From Nannochloris sp. 'desiccata' (lineage: Eukaryota; Chlorophyta; Trebouxiophyceae; Chlorellales; Chlorellaceae), in NCBI GenBank assembly GCA_019044685.2, contig JAGTXX020000010.1, positions 310,001-374,000 on the forward strand: a DNA stretch of 64,000 nucleotides, written 5' to 3'. The notes below the pieces were generated by a model. That model was not told the DNA's origin, ran no database searches, and was given only the letters and a program-made list of their open reading frames with translations. Below, piece by piece: positions 42,492-54,505 of the stretch (positions within the stretch are counted from its first letter, which is position 1; each line of letters opens with the position of its first letter). Made by a program: the position numbers and the translations under genes.

Positions 42492-44056
42492 ATGCTAAGA
42501 CGCAGTCTGGCAGGAATCTTGTCAACAACATCCCGCACCGGGGCTGGTGTGCTGCAGCTTCTCTCCACTGAAACTTCAGCCAGCCACCTCAAAACTTCTC
42601 TTCTACCTAGCTTGACTACCCGCTGGGCATCTGCTATCCCTCAAGCAGTCTGCCAAGAACCAATTGAGGTAAATATCTGCACTTGCCCCCCAAAATCAAT
42701 GCTACCCTTGTGACCTTTCAACCGCCCGATCGCCATTTTTCACCGGCTGGCCACTTCTCACTCAAGATTCTTTCTTCCTCCTCTTTCTCACCCTCCCTTC
42801 CCTTCTATTCATCTCAAACACAGGATGTAGAGACGTTCTATGCACGTGATATCGAATACAAACTGCAACCTTCCCAAAAATCACGTACAAATCTAGAAGA
42901 CGTTAAATTTGGCACAGTGTTCACAGACCACATGCTCCTCGCTGAGCACGCCGACGGACAAGGCTGGTCCCGACCTCTTGTCCAACCGTTTGGCTACATT
43001 CCAATGCACCCTGCTGCGCAAGTTCTACACTACGGAATGACTTGCTTTGAAGGTATGAAGGCATATAAAGGAGCTGATGGACGACCCCGTCTTTTCCGCC
43101 CTGAGCTCAACATGGCACGCTTAGCACGCTCAGCACGCCGTCTTCAATTAGCGCCCTTTGACCCTCAAGAGTTGCTGGAATGTATTAAAGCGTTAATTAA
43201 AGTAGATTCCGGCTGGGTTCCTAGCAAGGATGGGCATTCTCTCTACCTCCGCCCCTTTATATTTTCTTCCGCTCATGTCTTGGGTGTCGCCAAAGCAACG
43301 AAAACAACATTATCGATTATCATGTCGCCTGTTGGGCCGTATTTTCCTTCAGGAATGCGTCCTATTTCTCTGTTTGTAGAGGAAAGAGCGACCAGAGCCT
43401 GGCCTGGGGGTGTAGGCCAGTTTAAAATTGGGGGGAACTATGCTCCGACTATCCAACCACAAGTGCAAGCAGCTGCGAGTCATGGCGCACAACAAGTAGT
43501 CTATACGTTTAATAGTAGTGAAATCAATAGTATGAATGGTGAGAGTGATGATGCAGTGTTTGAAGAATGCGGAGCGATGAATATCTTCTTCTTAATAGAA
43601 AAACCAGCCTCTAAACAACAACAGACCAACTCTGTTGACGGTGCCTGCGGTAACCACAGTAATGGTAATAATAAAAATTCTGCTGCTACTAAGAAGAGGT
43701 ATGAGCTAGTAACCCCTAGTTTAGAACGTGGCACCATCTTACCTGGCATTACCCGTGACTCTATTATTTCTTTAGCACGTGACTGGGGTGAATTTGAAGT
43801 TTCTGAAAGACAGATGACAGTCAGAGAGATCCGCCAGGCAGCTGCCGAGGGGCGTCTTTGTGAAGTTTTCGGTTCAGGTACTGCGTGTATAGTACAGCCA
43901 GTAGGTGCATTGGTTCGCGGTAACGGGGAGATGTGGCAACCGAATGTAAGTGATCCTGCAGATCCCAGGGCGCTGGCGCCCAGACTTCAGAGAGCCTTGT
44001 TGGATATCCAATATGGGCGGGTGGCTAATCATCCTTGGAGTGTCGTGGTTGATTGA
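42492..44056 (+). CDS. BCAT: Branched-chain amino acid aminotransferase
   Basis: Exon 1 (42492-42668) and exon 2 (42824-44056), with a 155-bp phase-0 intron, give 469 residues. The leader (MLRRSLAGILSTTSRTGAG) looks mitochondrial. The fold type IV aminotransferase blocks are present: VLHYGMTCFEGMKAYKG, LYLRPFIFSS, SPVGPYFPSG, and AWPGGVGQFKIGGNYAPT with the PLP-binding Lys (about residue 260). EECGAMNIFF and EVFGSGTACIVQPVG follow. It transfers the amino group between Leu, Ile or Val and 2-oxoglutarate, serving branched-chain amino acid synthesis or breakdown. A Gln/Asn-rich insertion (about residues 325-350) lies between the ECGAMN strand and ELVTPSLERGTILPG. Confidence 0.94.
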
Positions 44057-44688
44057 ACAGATAAACATGAAATATCATTTCTAGATTTTGCTAGATGCGG
44101 CACGTTTTATGATGCGTTAAATAACTCTAGAGTAGCTACCTAAATGAGCGGTCAGTAGGACTGATGAGAAAGACTTGATGGAAAGAAATTTGATTATGTA
44201 CTCTACGTGTGCTGTGTACATTAGGTATCATATTGCAGATACTACTATACTGCAACATGCTGAAGCATGAGATGAAAGAGACGTCTGGGAGCAAGGGCAG
44301 GGCTGTGCCGTCCTTACTATACCTATCTATTGAAAGACTCTATTGAAAAAATATTAAAATTATAAAAACGACTACCTTTGCCATATGATACATATTGCTT
44401 GAATGAATCTTCTTCTTTTGTACACTATTTCCTTGTGTTCTATGTAACCTTCTCTGCTTGTAAACCTCCTGTCCTTTAAGCTTGCAAGCTAGTATTTTAA
44501 AAGGGAAAGAGCCATAGCTCGAAAGAAAGGTGTTGGTGCACAAGAGACGACTCGTTCTTTGGTAGTCCGAGAAACGCCATCTGTAGAGAAGCTTAAATCG
44601 GAAGCTTTCTCTGGCACAGGCAGCATTTTTTTCTTCCTTCTTTGATAATTAATAGCTTGAGAAGGTTAAAGAAGTAAAGATCGCAACA
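44057..44688. other. Intergenic, no gene seen
   Basis: This lies between the BCAT stop and the DUF3431 gene start. No gene is supported; short minus-strand open frames have no features. Confidence 0.5.
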
Positions 44689-46494
44689 ATGCCGCCTAGT
44701 CCAAGGCATTCTGGCAGAGCGAGCACTAGTTTTTGGCGTTCAGGCTGGATTTTATGTATTTTAGCGTTGCTAGCTACTGCCTCGTATCTTGCAATGCCTT
44801 CTATGCTTGTTGTAGATTCATACGAGCCTAGAGTACAAGATATAGGGGAGCTTGCCTTGAATGGAGAGGCGAAAGAGGGTAAAATTGCTGTCCAAGGTGA
44901 GCTAGGGCAAAAGCGAAAGTTAGGCGCAACTCTGCTGCATGCTGTGCTGAAGCTGGATTACTCGTCCTCGTAACATTATTATTTTTTCCTTTATACTTTT
45001 GCAGTAAGTCCAGATAAGCTTGTGCACACCTCATTCTCCCGCAAAGACCTCTCTTACCCTGTTGCTTCTGGAAATGCTGGTGCTGTTGCAGCAGACGACA
45101 GCACTGCGAGCTTGCATGTCGTCCAGGCTCAAGCAGGTGGAGGCAATGAAAGTAAACCCCCCGCTCCAGTCTCTATTCTCGCCATCTTTTCTCGCTATGC
45201 CGAAGACCTTCATTGGCTTATTGACCCAAATACTGGAATAATGAACAACTCTACTGGCAGTCCAAATTTCATCTTGCCTATTGAAATTTATCAAGCTTCA
45301 GATATAGATTCTGAAGGCTTGCCTACATTCCCTGGCTTAATACCCCCTGCTCCTGCTCATTTACTAGCTAATCATACTAGTGCCGAGCTTTTAGCAATGA
45401 ATTATTCTGCGCATGGCCCTCTTGAGGTGTTGCCAACTTGGCCAGAATGGTGTTGGAAATACGTAAATAAGAAAAATGCGACCAAGGAGAAAATTAAACC
45501 TGGCTCTGAAGAAGAAGCTGAGTATTTAACTCGACAAAAGCTTGGATTGCCTCTAAATGGGCAAGGACCTACTGATTACCAAGGTTGGAGAGATTATGAG
45601 AACCTTTTTAATGAAAACTACTTTAAAAATCGCGAAAGAAGCAAGCTTGCTGGGAGCAGAAACAGCAATTTTGGTGAGAAGAATTCTTTCTCTTCTTCTA
45701 AAGATGACGCTGTGGTTAAAAAATTGCCTATCGGTACTACTTCTACGGAAATGAATCAAGACAAATACCAAGATATTGAGCAGTTAAAAGACGTTTCCCG
45801 CAAATTTAAAGCTGAAAATCGCTCTGAAGTTGTCACTGTTCCTGATGTTTCTCCAGTGCTTCCCTTGAAAATAATGCCCAACCGCGGCTCAGAATCAATG
45901 GCATACCTCACTGCCGTGATTGATCACTATGATAACCTCCCTGACCTGATGCTTTTCATGCACGGCCACCGTTTAGCTTGGCACACCCCTCTTCTTGGGC
46001 AAGACTGGATTTTACGAAGACTAGCAACCCACCCTCCTTTAGACCCAATGCTCTCTTCCACCAACGGATACCACGCTTTAGGCTGTTTAGAACGTTGGGG
46101 AAATGATATTAGCCAGCTTTTCCCGACAGATATCGACGCAAACTGGAGATCTATTAATGGCCCTCGATGGCACGAGTCGCTTTCTGCACGTTTTGCTCAA
46201 GCCTGGAGAGAACATCTAGGTGAAGCTTACAACATGCCTTTGCCAGATTATGTTCGTGTGCCTACTGCTGCGACGTTTATTGCTACCAGGGAGGCGATTA
46301 AAAGAAGGCCTAAAGAGTTTTATATAGGGGTGAGAGACTGGATGTTGGAGACTCATATTGAGAATAAGTGGTTGGGGATAGTGATGGAATTTCAAATGGC
46401 GATTATGTTTGCAGATAAAACTCACTTTTCAGTTTCTCAGGAACAGTGTTTGTGTGATCTGTACACAATCTGCACTCTGCCAGCAGAACTCTAG
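44689..46494 (+). CDS. DUF3431-family single-pass membrane protein
   Basis: Exon 1 (44689-44896) and exon 2 (45005-46494) give 565 residues; the 108-bp intron splits a Val codon. A hydrophobic segment near the N-terminus (SGWILCILALLATASYLAM, about residues 18-36) after a short basic start predicts a type II membrane protein with the bulk in the lumen. The C-terminal domain (about residues 358-545) has PNRGSESMAYLTAVIDHYDN, LPDLMLFMHGHRLAWHTP, RRPKEFYIGVRDWMLETH and GIVMEFQMAIMF, the layout of DUF3431 known mainly from fungi, oomycetes and algae and thought to be glycosyltransferase-like. Several N-x-S/T sites in the lumenal stalk fit a Golgi or ER protein. The actual reaction is unknown. Confidence 0.8.
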
Positions 46495-47578
46495 AAGAAA
46501 AATTGTTGACAGAGTAGTTTTTCAAAAAAAATAGAATAGTTTGCCTGCGTGAATGCTTGTCTTCCTGTGGAACTGTAGTAAGAATTTTGAATCATATAGC
46601 ATTTGTAGGACTTATATTAACGTTGATTTTCCTGTTTTTGTTATGTAAGATGAACAACTTGTAGCATTTTGACTGCAGTTTTAAAGTTGCTGACGCCTTT
46701 GCTAGCGCTGCCAAGCAGAGCACAACATTGAAATACGCTTTGTCGCAGAGACACAACCCTGATCTGACCCTTGGACGGTTGAAGGTGTGCTAACAGGTTC
46801 AAAATAAAATAAAATAAAAGAACCCCAAGGGGGTGACTGAAGGGATCGTGAGAAGCCGCCAGCGCGACTTCAGGCCACCCCTATTTAAATGGAAAAGCAA
46901 CAATCAATGAATTTTAAGCAGATAACAAGTATATTCAAGCAGTTATATTCGCCAACACAGTACTCAAGCCGCAGCCATCGCCAGTTTCACGCCTATTCCT
47001 CTCTCCATACACTTGCCCCCGAACACCGACCGTTGCAGATCCTCTGCAAGTATTTTAACAGCTTCGAGCGCCCTGCGCCCACACTCTATAATGCCATTTG
47101 TGCAGTGGCATCCGTCCAGTTAGATCAGGCTGGCGGGTTGTTGGCGCCCCATGGACCATACTCCAACAATTTTAGATCTAAGTTCTGACAAGTTTTTCGG
47201 CCAGATTCGAGCCAATCGGCCCCACGGTGTTTCTAGTCTCCGTGAAGACGCCGGTTCATATATGCTGCTGCAAAGCTCTATATTCAGTTGCTAGCATGGA
47301 GATGAAAAAAAACAGCCGGCGGAAAATTTGAATCTCTGACTTCAATCTAGTTGCAACATACAGCCACTGAAAATGCACTCCTACTACCCGGTATACTTAA
47401 AAAGGCCAAAGTCTAAAATTGCTATTAAATTGCCCCGTTAGTCCAGGATGCTGGAATGAGGTAATGATTCACACCAGTCGATCTTCTACCACAAAACGTT
47501 TTGATCAATCATCCAGCTATTTTAACCTTGTGCGCCCCAATTTCTTCCTTATTCAGGACACATACATTTCACCCCGAA
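46495..47578. other. 1.1-kb intergenic region
   Basis: It contains an AAAAT simple repeat near 46801-46820 and a 99-codon plus-strand open frame at 46889-47188 with no signal, domain or splice context, which I do not accept as a gene. The SelO promoter should lie near the right end. Confidence 0.5.
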
Positions 47579-49489
47579 ATGCTGAAATCAGCTTCACCTC
47601 TGTTGATTAATCGTTTCCGTTGCAATTTCTCATCTTTCGTCAATCGATCATTTCCTGCAACCAGGGCCAGCAGCTCTTTCACCATGGCTCCAGTGGACAT
47701 ATTCCCTTACCGCAAGGCCTCTGCTGCCAAGAAGAGCATCACTGTTATTGCAGCCTCTTTAGGAGGATCCGCTAGCAGCAATGGAGAAAAACAAAATAAC
47801 ACCACCACCGCTGGCACTTTAAATAATCTCTCCACATTAGAAAACTTAAATTTCGCGAATAGCTTCACTACTGAACTCCCTGCTGACCCTGTCACGAACA
47901 ATACTCCCCGTCAAGTTGAAAACGCTTTCTTTTCGTACGTCAACCCATCTGGTACTGGCACCGAGCCTACTTCTGTTGCTGTTAGTACAGAAGTTGCTAC
48001 CATGATTGGAATTGACCCTGGCGAAGCTGATCGACCAGAGTTTGCTCTTGTTTTCAGCGGAAATGCCCTTCTTCCCGGAGATACCAAGCCCTACGCTCAG
48101 TGCTACGGTGGCCATCAGTTCGGCAGCTGGGCTGGTCAACTCGGTGATGGTCGGGCAATCTGTCTTGGCGAAGTTTTAAATCCTTCTACTGGTATAAGGT
48201 GGGAATTGCAATTAAAAGGAGCCGGAAGAACCCCATATTCTCGATTTGCTGATGGCAGGGCTGTTTTACGGTCTAGTATTCGTGAATATGTCGCCAGTGA
48301 GGCTATGGCGGCGCTGGGCGTCCCCACTACCAGAGCGCTCAGTCTTGTATTAACTGGAGATGACGTATTACGTGATATGTTTTACAACGGAAACGCACAA
48401 ATGGAACCTGGTGCTGTCGTTTGCCGTGTTGCACAGTCATTCATTCGATTTGGAACGTTCCAGTTACCTGCAAGTCGAGGGGAGGATCAAAAGGACTTGG
48501 TGAAAACCCTTGCCGATTTTGTTATTCGGCATTTTTACCAGGAAGAATGCAGTACTACTACTGATTCTTTTGATTCTACCACTAGTGATTCTACTACTAC
48601 TACTAGTAGTAGTAGTACTACTAAGAATCAATATGCGTTATTGATTCAAGCTATAGCCAAGAGAACTGGCCATTTGGTCTCAGAATGGCATCGTGTGGGT
48701 TTTGTCCATGGAGTTTTGAATACCGACAATATGTCTATTCTGGGGGACACAATTGATTATGGCCCGTACGGATGGCTTGAACGGTACGACCCCGACTTTA
48801 CACCCAATACCACCGATCTGCCCGGTCGCAGATACTGCTTCCATGCTCAACCCGAAATAGGCCAGTTTAATATTTTACAACTTTCTCGGGCATGTATCGC
48901 TGGTGGTTTGATAACCGAAGATGAAGCCAGGGAAGGGCTTGTTGCCTATGGCACTGCGTTAACTGATAGTTTTAGTACCATGATGGGTAATAAATTGGGT
49001 CTTAAAACGTATGATAGAGTACTGGCGAATGGATTATTCAAGGCGATGTACGAGGATTCTGCAGATTATACGAATACATTTAGAGCATTGAGCAATGTGA
49101 GTATGGCCACCCCACCTTCTGGGGATGATGGAGAGGTACCTAATGAGCTTATGGCTGCAGTGGGATTGGATGAATTGCCTGTAGAAAGAATGGAAGTGTG
49201 GTCTACCTGGGTCAAAGACTATCGTAGTGCCTTACGTACCGCTGGGTGGACATCTGATGAGGAAAGAAAGAATGTTCAAAATAATACGAATCCAGTGATT
49301 GTGCCTAGGAATCATGTACTCGTTGGGATTATTAGCGAAGCGGCTGTAGGAAATTATGAGCCTTTAGAAAAATATATGAAGGCATTAAGACAGCCTTATA
49401 CTGATGACGGTGAAATTGATCCTAAATGGAAGGAGCCTGGACCCAAGAAGAGTAGAATGGGCGTTGAGTTGTTGTCGTGTTCTTCTTAA
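47579..49489 (+). CDS. SELENOO: SelO protein adenylyltransferase (AMPylase), Cys form
   Basis: This intronless gene encodes 636 residues from the ATG at 47579. The leader (MLKSASPLLINRFRCNFSSF) predicts mitochondrial import. The pseudokinase-like SelO core is highly conserved: CYGGHQFGSWAGQLGDGRA, ELQLKGAGRTPYSRFADG, VLRSSIREYVASEAM, FVHGVLNTDNMSILGDTIDY with the Asn and Asp metal ligands, and QPEIGQFNILQL. SelO binds ATP in a flipped orientation and transfers AMP to Ser, Thr or Tyr of target proteins in redox control. Animal SelO ends in a Cys-x-x-Sec type motif; here the last codons read SCSS then TAA, so Cys takes the place of Sec as in bacteria and yeast. A Ser/Thr-rich insertion (about residues 325-350) lies in the C-lobe. 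Confidence 0.95.
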   Translation: MLKSASPLLINRFRCNFSSFVNRSFPATRASSSFTMAPVDIFPYRKASAAKKSITVIAASLGGSASSNGEKQNNTTTAGTLNNLSTLENLNFANSFTTELPADPVTNNTPRQVENAFFSYVNPSGTGTEPTSVAVSTEVATMIGIDPGEADRPEFALVFSGNALLPGDTKPYAQCYGGHQFGSWAGQLGDGRAICLGEVLNPSTGIRWELQLKGAGRTPYSRFADGRAVLRSSIREYVASEAMAALGVPTTRALSLVLTGDDVLRDMFYNGNAQMEPGAVVCRVAQSFIRFGTFQLPASRGEDQKDLVKTLADFVIRHFYQEECSTTTDSFDSTTSDSTTTTSSSSTTKNQYALLIQAIAKRTGHLVSEWHRVGFVHGVLNTDNMSILGDTIDYGPYGWLERYDPDFTPNTTDLPGRRYCFHAQPEIGQFNILQLSRACIAGGLITEDEAREGLVAYGTALTDSFSTMMGNKLGLKTYDRVLANGLFKAMYEDSADYTNTFRALSNVSMATPPSGDDGEVPNELMAAVGLDELPVERMEVWSTWVKDYRSALRTAGWTSDEERKNVQNNTNPVIVPRNHVLVGIISEAAVGNYEPLEKYMKALRQPYTDDGEIDPKWKEPGPKKSRMGVELLSCSS

Positions 49490-49691
49490 GATTGTTTATA
49501 GATAGTATACATGACAAGAGTGCATTATAGCAACAAATAAGAACAGAATACAAAATGTAAGTGTAGAAAAATCAGGAGTACTTCACGCTCGCAAAAAAAA
49601 GCAAGTAAAACAGTGTTGTTGATTTTTTTTGTCAATATCCTTCTCATTAAATATGTATTCCACCATCATCCCTACAAAATATAGTTTGAAT

Positions 49692-52600
49692 CTAATTTCC
49701 ACCACCCAAAGGGTGATCGAATCTACACGCAGGCCCAAATTTACAATCTCCATGCCTCTCGTAGTATTGGCACATCGGCTGCCCCTGTCTTAAAGGCAAC
49801 CCTTGTTTGCTCAACCGCACTGCATACTCAGGTGGGTGATCAAATCTGCACGACTCGCCAAATCGACAATGGCCAGTTTTTACGTAAAAATCACAGGGCG
49901 GATATCCAGGACGACGTGGAAATTCTAATATACTCGTTCCGTTGGAGGTGTCAAAGTGGATGGCGACCGGTGGAGCAACAGGCTCTGCTGGGAGGGCCAC
50001 AGTTGAAGAAGGGGTACTCGTATTAGTAGAAGCGCTCATGCCATTACCAGGAGTTATTCCTTGTTGTTGTTGAAGGGTATTGTACTCTCCTCCTCCACCT
50101 CCTCCTCCTCCTGGTGATGACATCATGCCTCCCAGATTCTCAGCTGTGATACCCCGCTGTTGACGAGTGTCAGCAGCAACAGCAGCTAATCTCATTTTTG
50201 CTGCCTCTACAGCGACGCTTTCCACGTCTGGATCGCGTATTTCCGGTGGTGCGGTTGTACGTAACAATATAGTAGCGCCTTGCGGGAAATATTTCGTGAA
50301 AACAGGCTCTTCTTGGCACCAACGTAGGGCAAAATAAAAACAATTCACTATCAAGCGGGGAAACCTCGAAGCAAAATAATTTAAGAACCCATCAGGAATG
50401 GGTCCAATACGTTGCTGTAGCTCGGTAGGAAGCTCTCGAAAGTGACTATGTTTGTTTCGTACAACACGCAGTAGATCTCGTAATGAAGAGAAATCGTATC
50501 GACGGTATTTGCCTAGATTACTAATCAAACCTGAATCAAGCGGGACCGCCCAGCTCCCAGCTGCACCTACAACTCCTGGAGATAAAGCCTCAAGTGATGC
50601 GTACATGGTGCCATCTCCAGACCGATCTTCACCTTCTACACGATCAGAAACATCAATTAGAAAGGCAAGACGGCGTGGAGCTGGCCACCATAGTGGGTGT
50701 GCCATCGCCGCCCCCACTGTCGGTCTTTGTTCAGGAGCTGCAGCCAGCATGGCACGCAATAGATCCTCAGCTTCTGGAGAGTATTTCAACGCATCTAACG
50801 AGCGGCGATTGCGTAATATCGCTGCATCACGTTCCACTCCTTCCCCATACGGATGCAATCCACCAGTTAAACAATAATGAATTAATAATCCAAAACTGAA
50901 GACATCCACCGCCGCCGTTTGTCTCGTTCCCTCCGTTTTGCCCGCTCGTAGCGCCAGCTGTTCAGGTGCTTGCCATCCAGGACTACCTCCTGCAGCACCG
51001 AGAGTCTCAAAACTGGCTTGTTCAGGGATTAACCTCTTAGACAGTCCCATATCAGATAGCTTTGCTTTGCCGGTATCTGAAAGTAAAACATTGTGAGGTT
51101 TCAAATCCCGATGAACTATGCCCTGTAAATGCAATGCAGCAAGACCCCTGCCTATATCTTCACTAATCTGCATAGCATATGGTGTCGGTGTAGCCATCCC
51201 ATTGCTGAAATTCACAAATTTGCTGCGTCCTTCTTTTGTAGAGAGCGCATCGGCAAGAGTGCCAACACACCGCTCGAGCGCCAGGTAGATAAATTCTTGA
51301 TCCTCCTCCATGGCAAAACATCGAACGACATTTGGATGTTCATCAGAAACAATCAACGCACCAATTTCTTTCTTCGCGAGGTCAACGAATTGGCGGAGCA
51401 GGCGTTTCACGGCGACTTGACGACCATCTAGTACACCTTCGTAGACTATTGTACCGCCTGATCCATACCCTAAGATTCCCGGACCGACACATAGACGACC
51501 GACGTATGTGATACCATCTATCGTATTGGAAGTTAGTTTATTAGTGTTGATATCAGTTGTGGTTGTATTATTTTGGGGCTCGGTGGGTATGGACGGAGAA
51601 TGAGGAACAGCGACCATTGATTTTTTATCAGTGGCTGCAAGAGAGGGAGCGGGAGCAGCACCAGCACCACCACCACCTTTCTTTTTATTCTTCTTGACAG
51701 ATTTAGTATTATTGCTGTTATTGTGGTTCCCACCGGTCGTAGTATTATTCTTTCCATTTGCAGCTGTAGAGAGAGCAGAACGCATTGCAGCTACCTTCTG
51801 TCTCCGTTGATTATTTCTTTGTCGGTGAATAGTAACGACCGCCAACGCACCACTGACCCCAACGATAAAAATAATAAAAAGTACCGCCACTGGACCAACT
51901 ACACCAAACCCACCACTGATTAGAACTCCACCAACACTCATTTTATTATTCTTAATATCATGGCCCCGATGATCACCACTACTATCCTGTCCACTATCTG
52001 GAATATACAGTAAAGTAGAATCTGTACAATGCCCATGAACTGGGAACAGTCCAACCGGCACAGCACACATGTCACCATCTTCTAATGATTTACAAACAGT
52101 TTCTTCCCACCAGGGAAAATTCCTTGCAGGGAGTACGATTGCAGTACTGGTACTCGTTGCAGGGGTAGTGGTATGTGTAGTACGATCTTCATTTTGGATT
52201 AGAGCGGTGGTGATGGTGGTGGTGGCGGTGGCTGCGGTGTCGTCTCCAGTAACACCATCACTATCACTATCACCATCACCCCCATGAATCTCACAGCTAC
52301 CACCATCACTATTACTATCTCTTACCACCGTATCTTCCGACGACGGTGTCTGTTGTAACGCCAATTTATTGGCTGCATTTGCAACTGAATTTGGTATTTT
52401 CATTCCAAATAAACCACCCTTCATAACACCAATTACTAATGCATCATCATTACCACTATCTACATCACCTTTATCACTAGTTTTAGAACCGTTACCACCA
52501 TTATAAATAGTGTCGCTCCTGCTGTCTTTTTTGCCGTGTCTATTCGGGAGCTGTGCTAACGCTCCAGGAGTGTGGTTATTTATATTTGCATCTGCATCTC

Positions 52601-53899
52601 CCCCCTCTTTGTTTCCCTCATTTAGGGGTTTTTCAGAGCCACTCGTCGTCCCAACTGAGCTCCTATCACCACCGCTGTTACTAGTAGAGCTGCTAGGTCC
52701 ATAGGCATCAACTAAATCCACGGGTGGCCCAATTGACGGGTACGCTGCAAGTGGCGGTGCCTCAAATTTTCGATTCCATACCACCCACCCATTTCTAGGA
52801 TCTATTCTACGCAGAGAATGATCAGGACCTACTATTAATTCTAATGCATCAGGAGGAGGAGTACTCTCTAATCCATCTGTAGCAGGTAGTACACCAGCAG
52901 CAGCAGGAGGAGGAGTTTTAGTTTCATCGCTGCTGAAACTCCCAATCGGTCGCCTGACTGCAAGAGCAGAGAGGTGTTGTAAACTCGACCACGAAACATT
53001 CCATTGCTCTCCAAACGCAGGGTGGACTGCTTTGATGACGTAGTCCTTTCTTCCTATCGCTAATAGATCTTCAGGGCGTGCATCTGTAGAACTACCACTA
53101 CCATTTGTATCCGAGGGTTCTCCCAGCACAGCAGGATCAGCCAACAAATCAGCATTGCCGTCTCCTTCTGATGATCCACTTAGCGTTCTCAATAGATTTC
53201 CATTTCTAGAATTAAGAACAAATACAGAAGAACGCTGAGAACCGAGAACAAGAGAGCCATCTGGAGTTGGAGCGGGGGAGAGCTCGACAAGGTCTCGAAC
53301 CCCTACTGGCAGTTTTTCTATTCTAGGGGGTCCAGTACCTTGTGGGCGGTACACGTATAAGCTTCCATCCGTTCCTGGGAATATTCCTTCCTTGGGAATG
53401 GGTACTTGGTGGCCTTGAGAAGGGTCACTGGCAGCTGCTGCAGCTGCCGCCGCAGCGGCAGCGGGGTTGGCAGAGGCTAGCAGAGGAGAGCCAGTATCAA
53501 AAGACCAAAGAAATGTGCCTGAATTCTCATCGAGAGCTATAAGTTGTCCATTGGCTAGACTGACTAGTAGTTGAGAAGCTAGTTGCTTTCTGTAAAGGAA
53601 AGTAGATTGGAGGTTTGATTGAGGAGCGGTCAGCGATGGAGTTATTTGAAACAGTAAATATAAGTAGCGTTGACAACAGCGCGTTCAAACACCGGCACTT
53701 CACCCAAAATGTTTTATAGAAATTTATCAAGGTGCTAACCATACCCTGCAGGGTTCACAGGCACAACCTGCGCTGAATTCAATTGCTGGGCTTCATCCTT
53801 AATATTGCTAGTTGCAACGGCAGGGATTGCCAAGAATGCAGCACAAACAAGTAACAGATAGTACAAAAGTGTGATCCGTTGTCTTATTCTCGGTTGCAT
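49692..53899 (-). CDS. IRE1: IRE1 ER-stress sensor kinase/RNase with C-terminal tandem CCCH zinc fingers
   Basis: Exon 1 (53745-53899) carries the signal peptide (LLYYLLLVCAAFLAIPA) and exon 2 (49692-53589) the rest, giving 1350 residues. The lumenal part has PQQ-like repeats (NGQLIALDENSGTFLWSFDT) with long Ser/Thr/Asp-rich inserts. A membrane segment lies near residues 600-628. The kinase has GYGSGGTIVYEG, VAVKRLL, IVHRDLKPHNVLLSD and LSDMGLSKRL. The KEN RNase domain follows (LWWPAPRRLAFLIDVSDRVE, then VVRNKHSHFRELP). Beyond it are about 200 residues ending in two C-x8-C-x5-C-x3-H fingers (PCDFYVKTGHCRFGESCRFDH, with its partner at 49700-49765). IRE1 splices a bZIP mRNA and degrades ER-bound mRNAs on unfolded-protein stress. 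RNA-binding fingers fused to the nuclease are absent from animal, yeast and land-plant IRE1. Confidence 0.93.
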
Positions 53900-54107
53900 C
53901 GCGTTCAAAATGATTTTATTAGGAGATCATTCTTTAACAAATCAAATTCAAAATATATCGTATCAAAGGACAGCACATTGTTACATGCCTGCCTTTTGTT
54001 TCATTTTAAGATCAGTTTAACAATGTATTGATCTGCAAAATTATCAATCTGCTGAAGATACAGCATTTCGACACTGTGACACGTTTCTGCTAAGATAATT
54101 TTAAAAC

Positions 54108-54503
54108 TTCACTATTGCTAGCTTGAGAGACAAAAATAAATTGGTGAGAGAGACTGCGAAAAGGCCTTATTTAGCCCCTCTGTGCAATTGGGGCTAAACA
54201 CCTCCCCAGAGAGACAATTTTGTGGCGCTCTATCTGAAGCTGATTCTGAGGATTGATCAGCGATCAGGACGACCTCTTATTTTAAAACATAAGAGAGGCG
54301 CTTGCCATCAGAGCCAGAGATGAGTGTTTACTATTCTTTTTAGACAGGGCAACTCTTTATATGGCTTTCTAGCCTGCCCCGAGTATTTCCCCGGACTGCT
54401 TGCCCGACCATCTGCCCCGGCTTTTTGCTTGAGCTTCTATGGAGCAGTGTACATTTTTAAGGCAACTGAAGAGCTCAGCCGATGCGTATATGCTCGTGGA
54501 GCT
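54108..54503 (+). repeat. Dispersed repeat, copy 2 (396 bp)
   Basis: Same sequence and orientation as 1447-1841, including the foldable TTAGCCCC...GGGGCTAA and CCTCTTA...TAAGAGAGG segments. Its right end abuts a GC-rich minus-strand open frame unrelated to what follows copy 1. The intact ATPase gene lies 1.5 kb further on the same strand. Confidence 0.85.
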
Positions 54504-54505
54504 TC

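Noticed and set aside
46889..47188. 99-codon open frame upstream of SelO
   Set aside because: No signal, domain or compatible splice site; composition is unremarkable and it sits in an AT-rich gap.
47579..49489. SelO as a selenoprotein
   Set aside because: The C-terminal motif uses TGT (Cys) and no in-frame TGA precedes the TAA stop.
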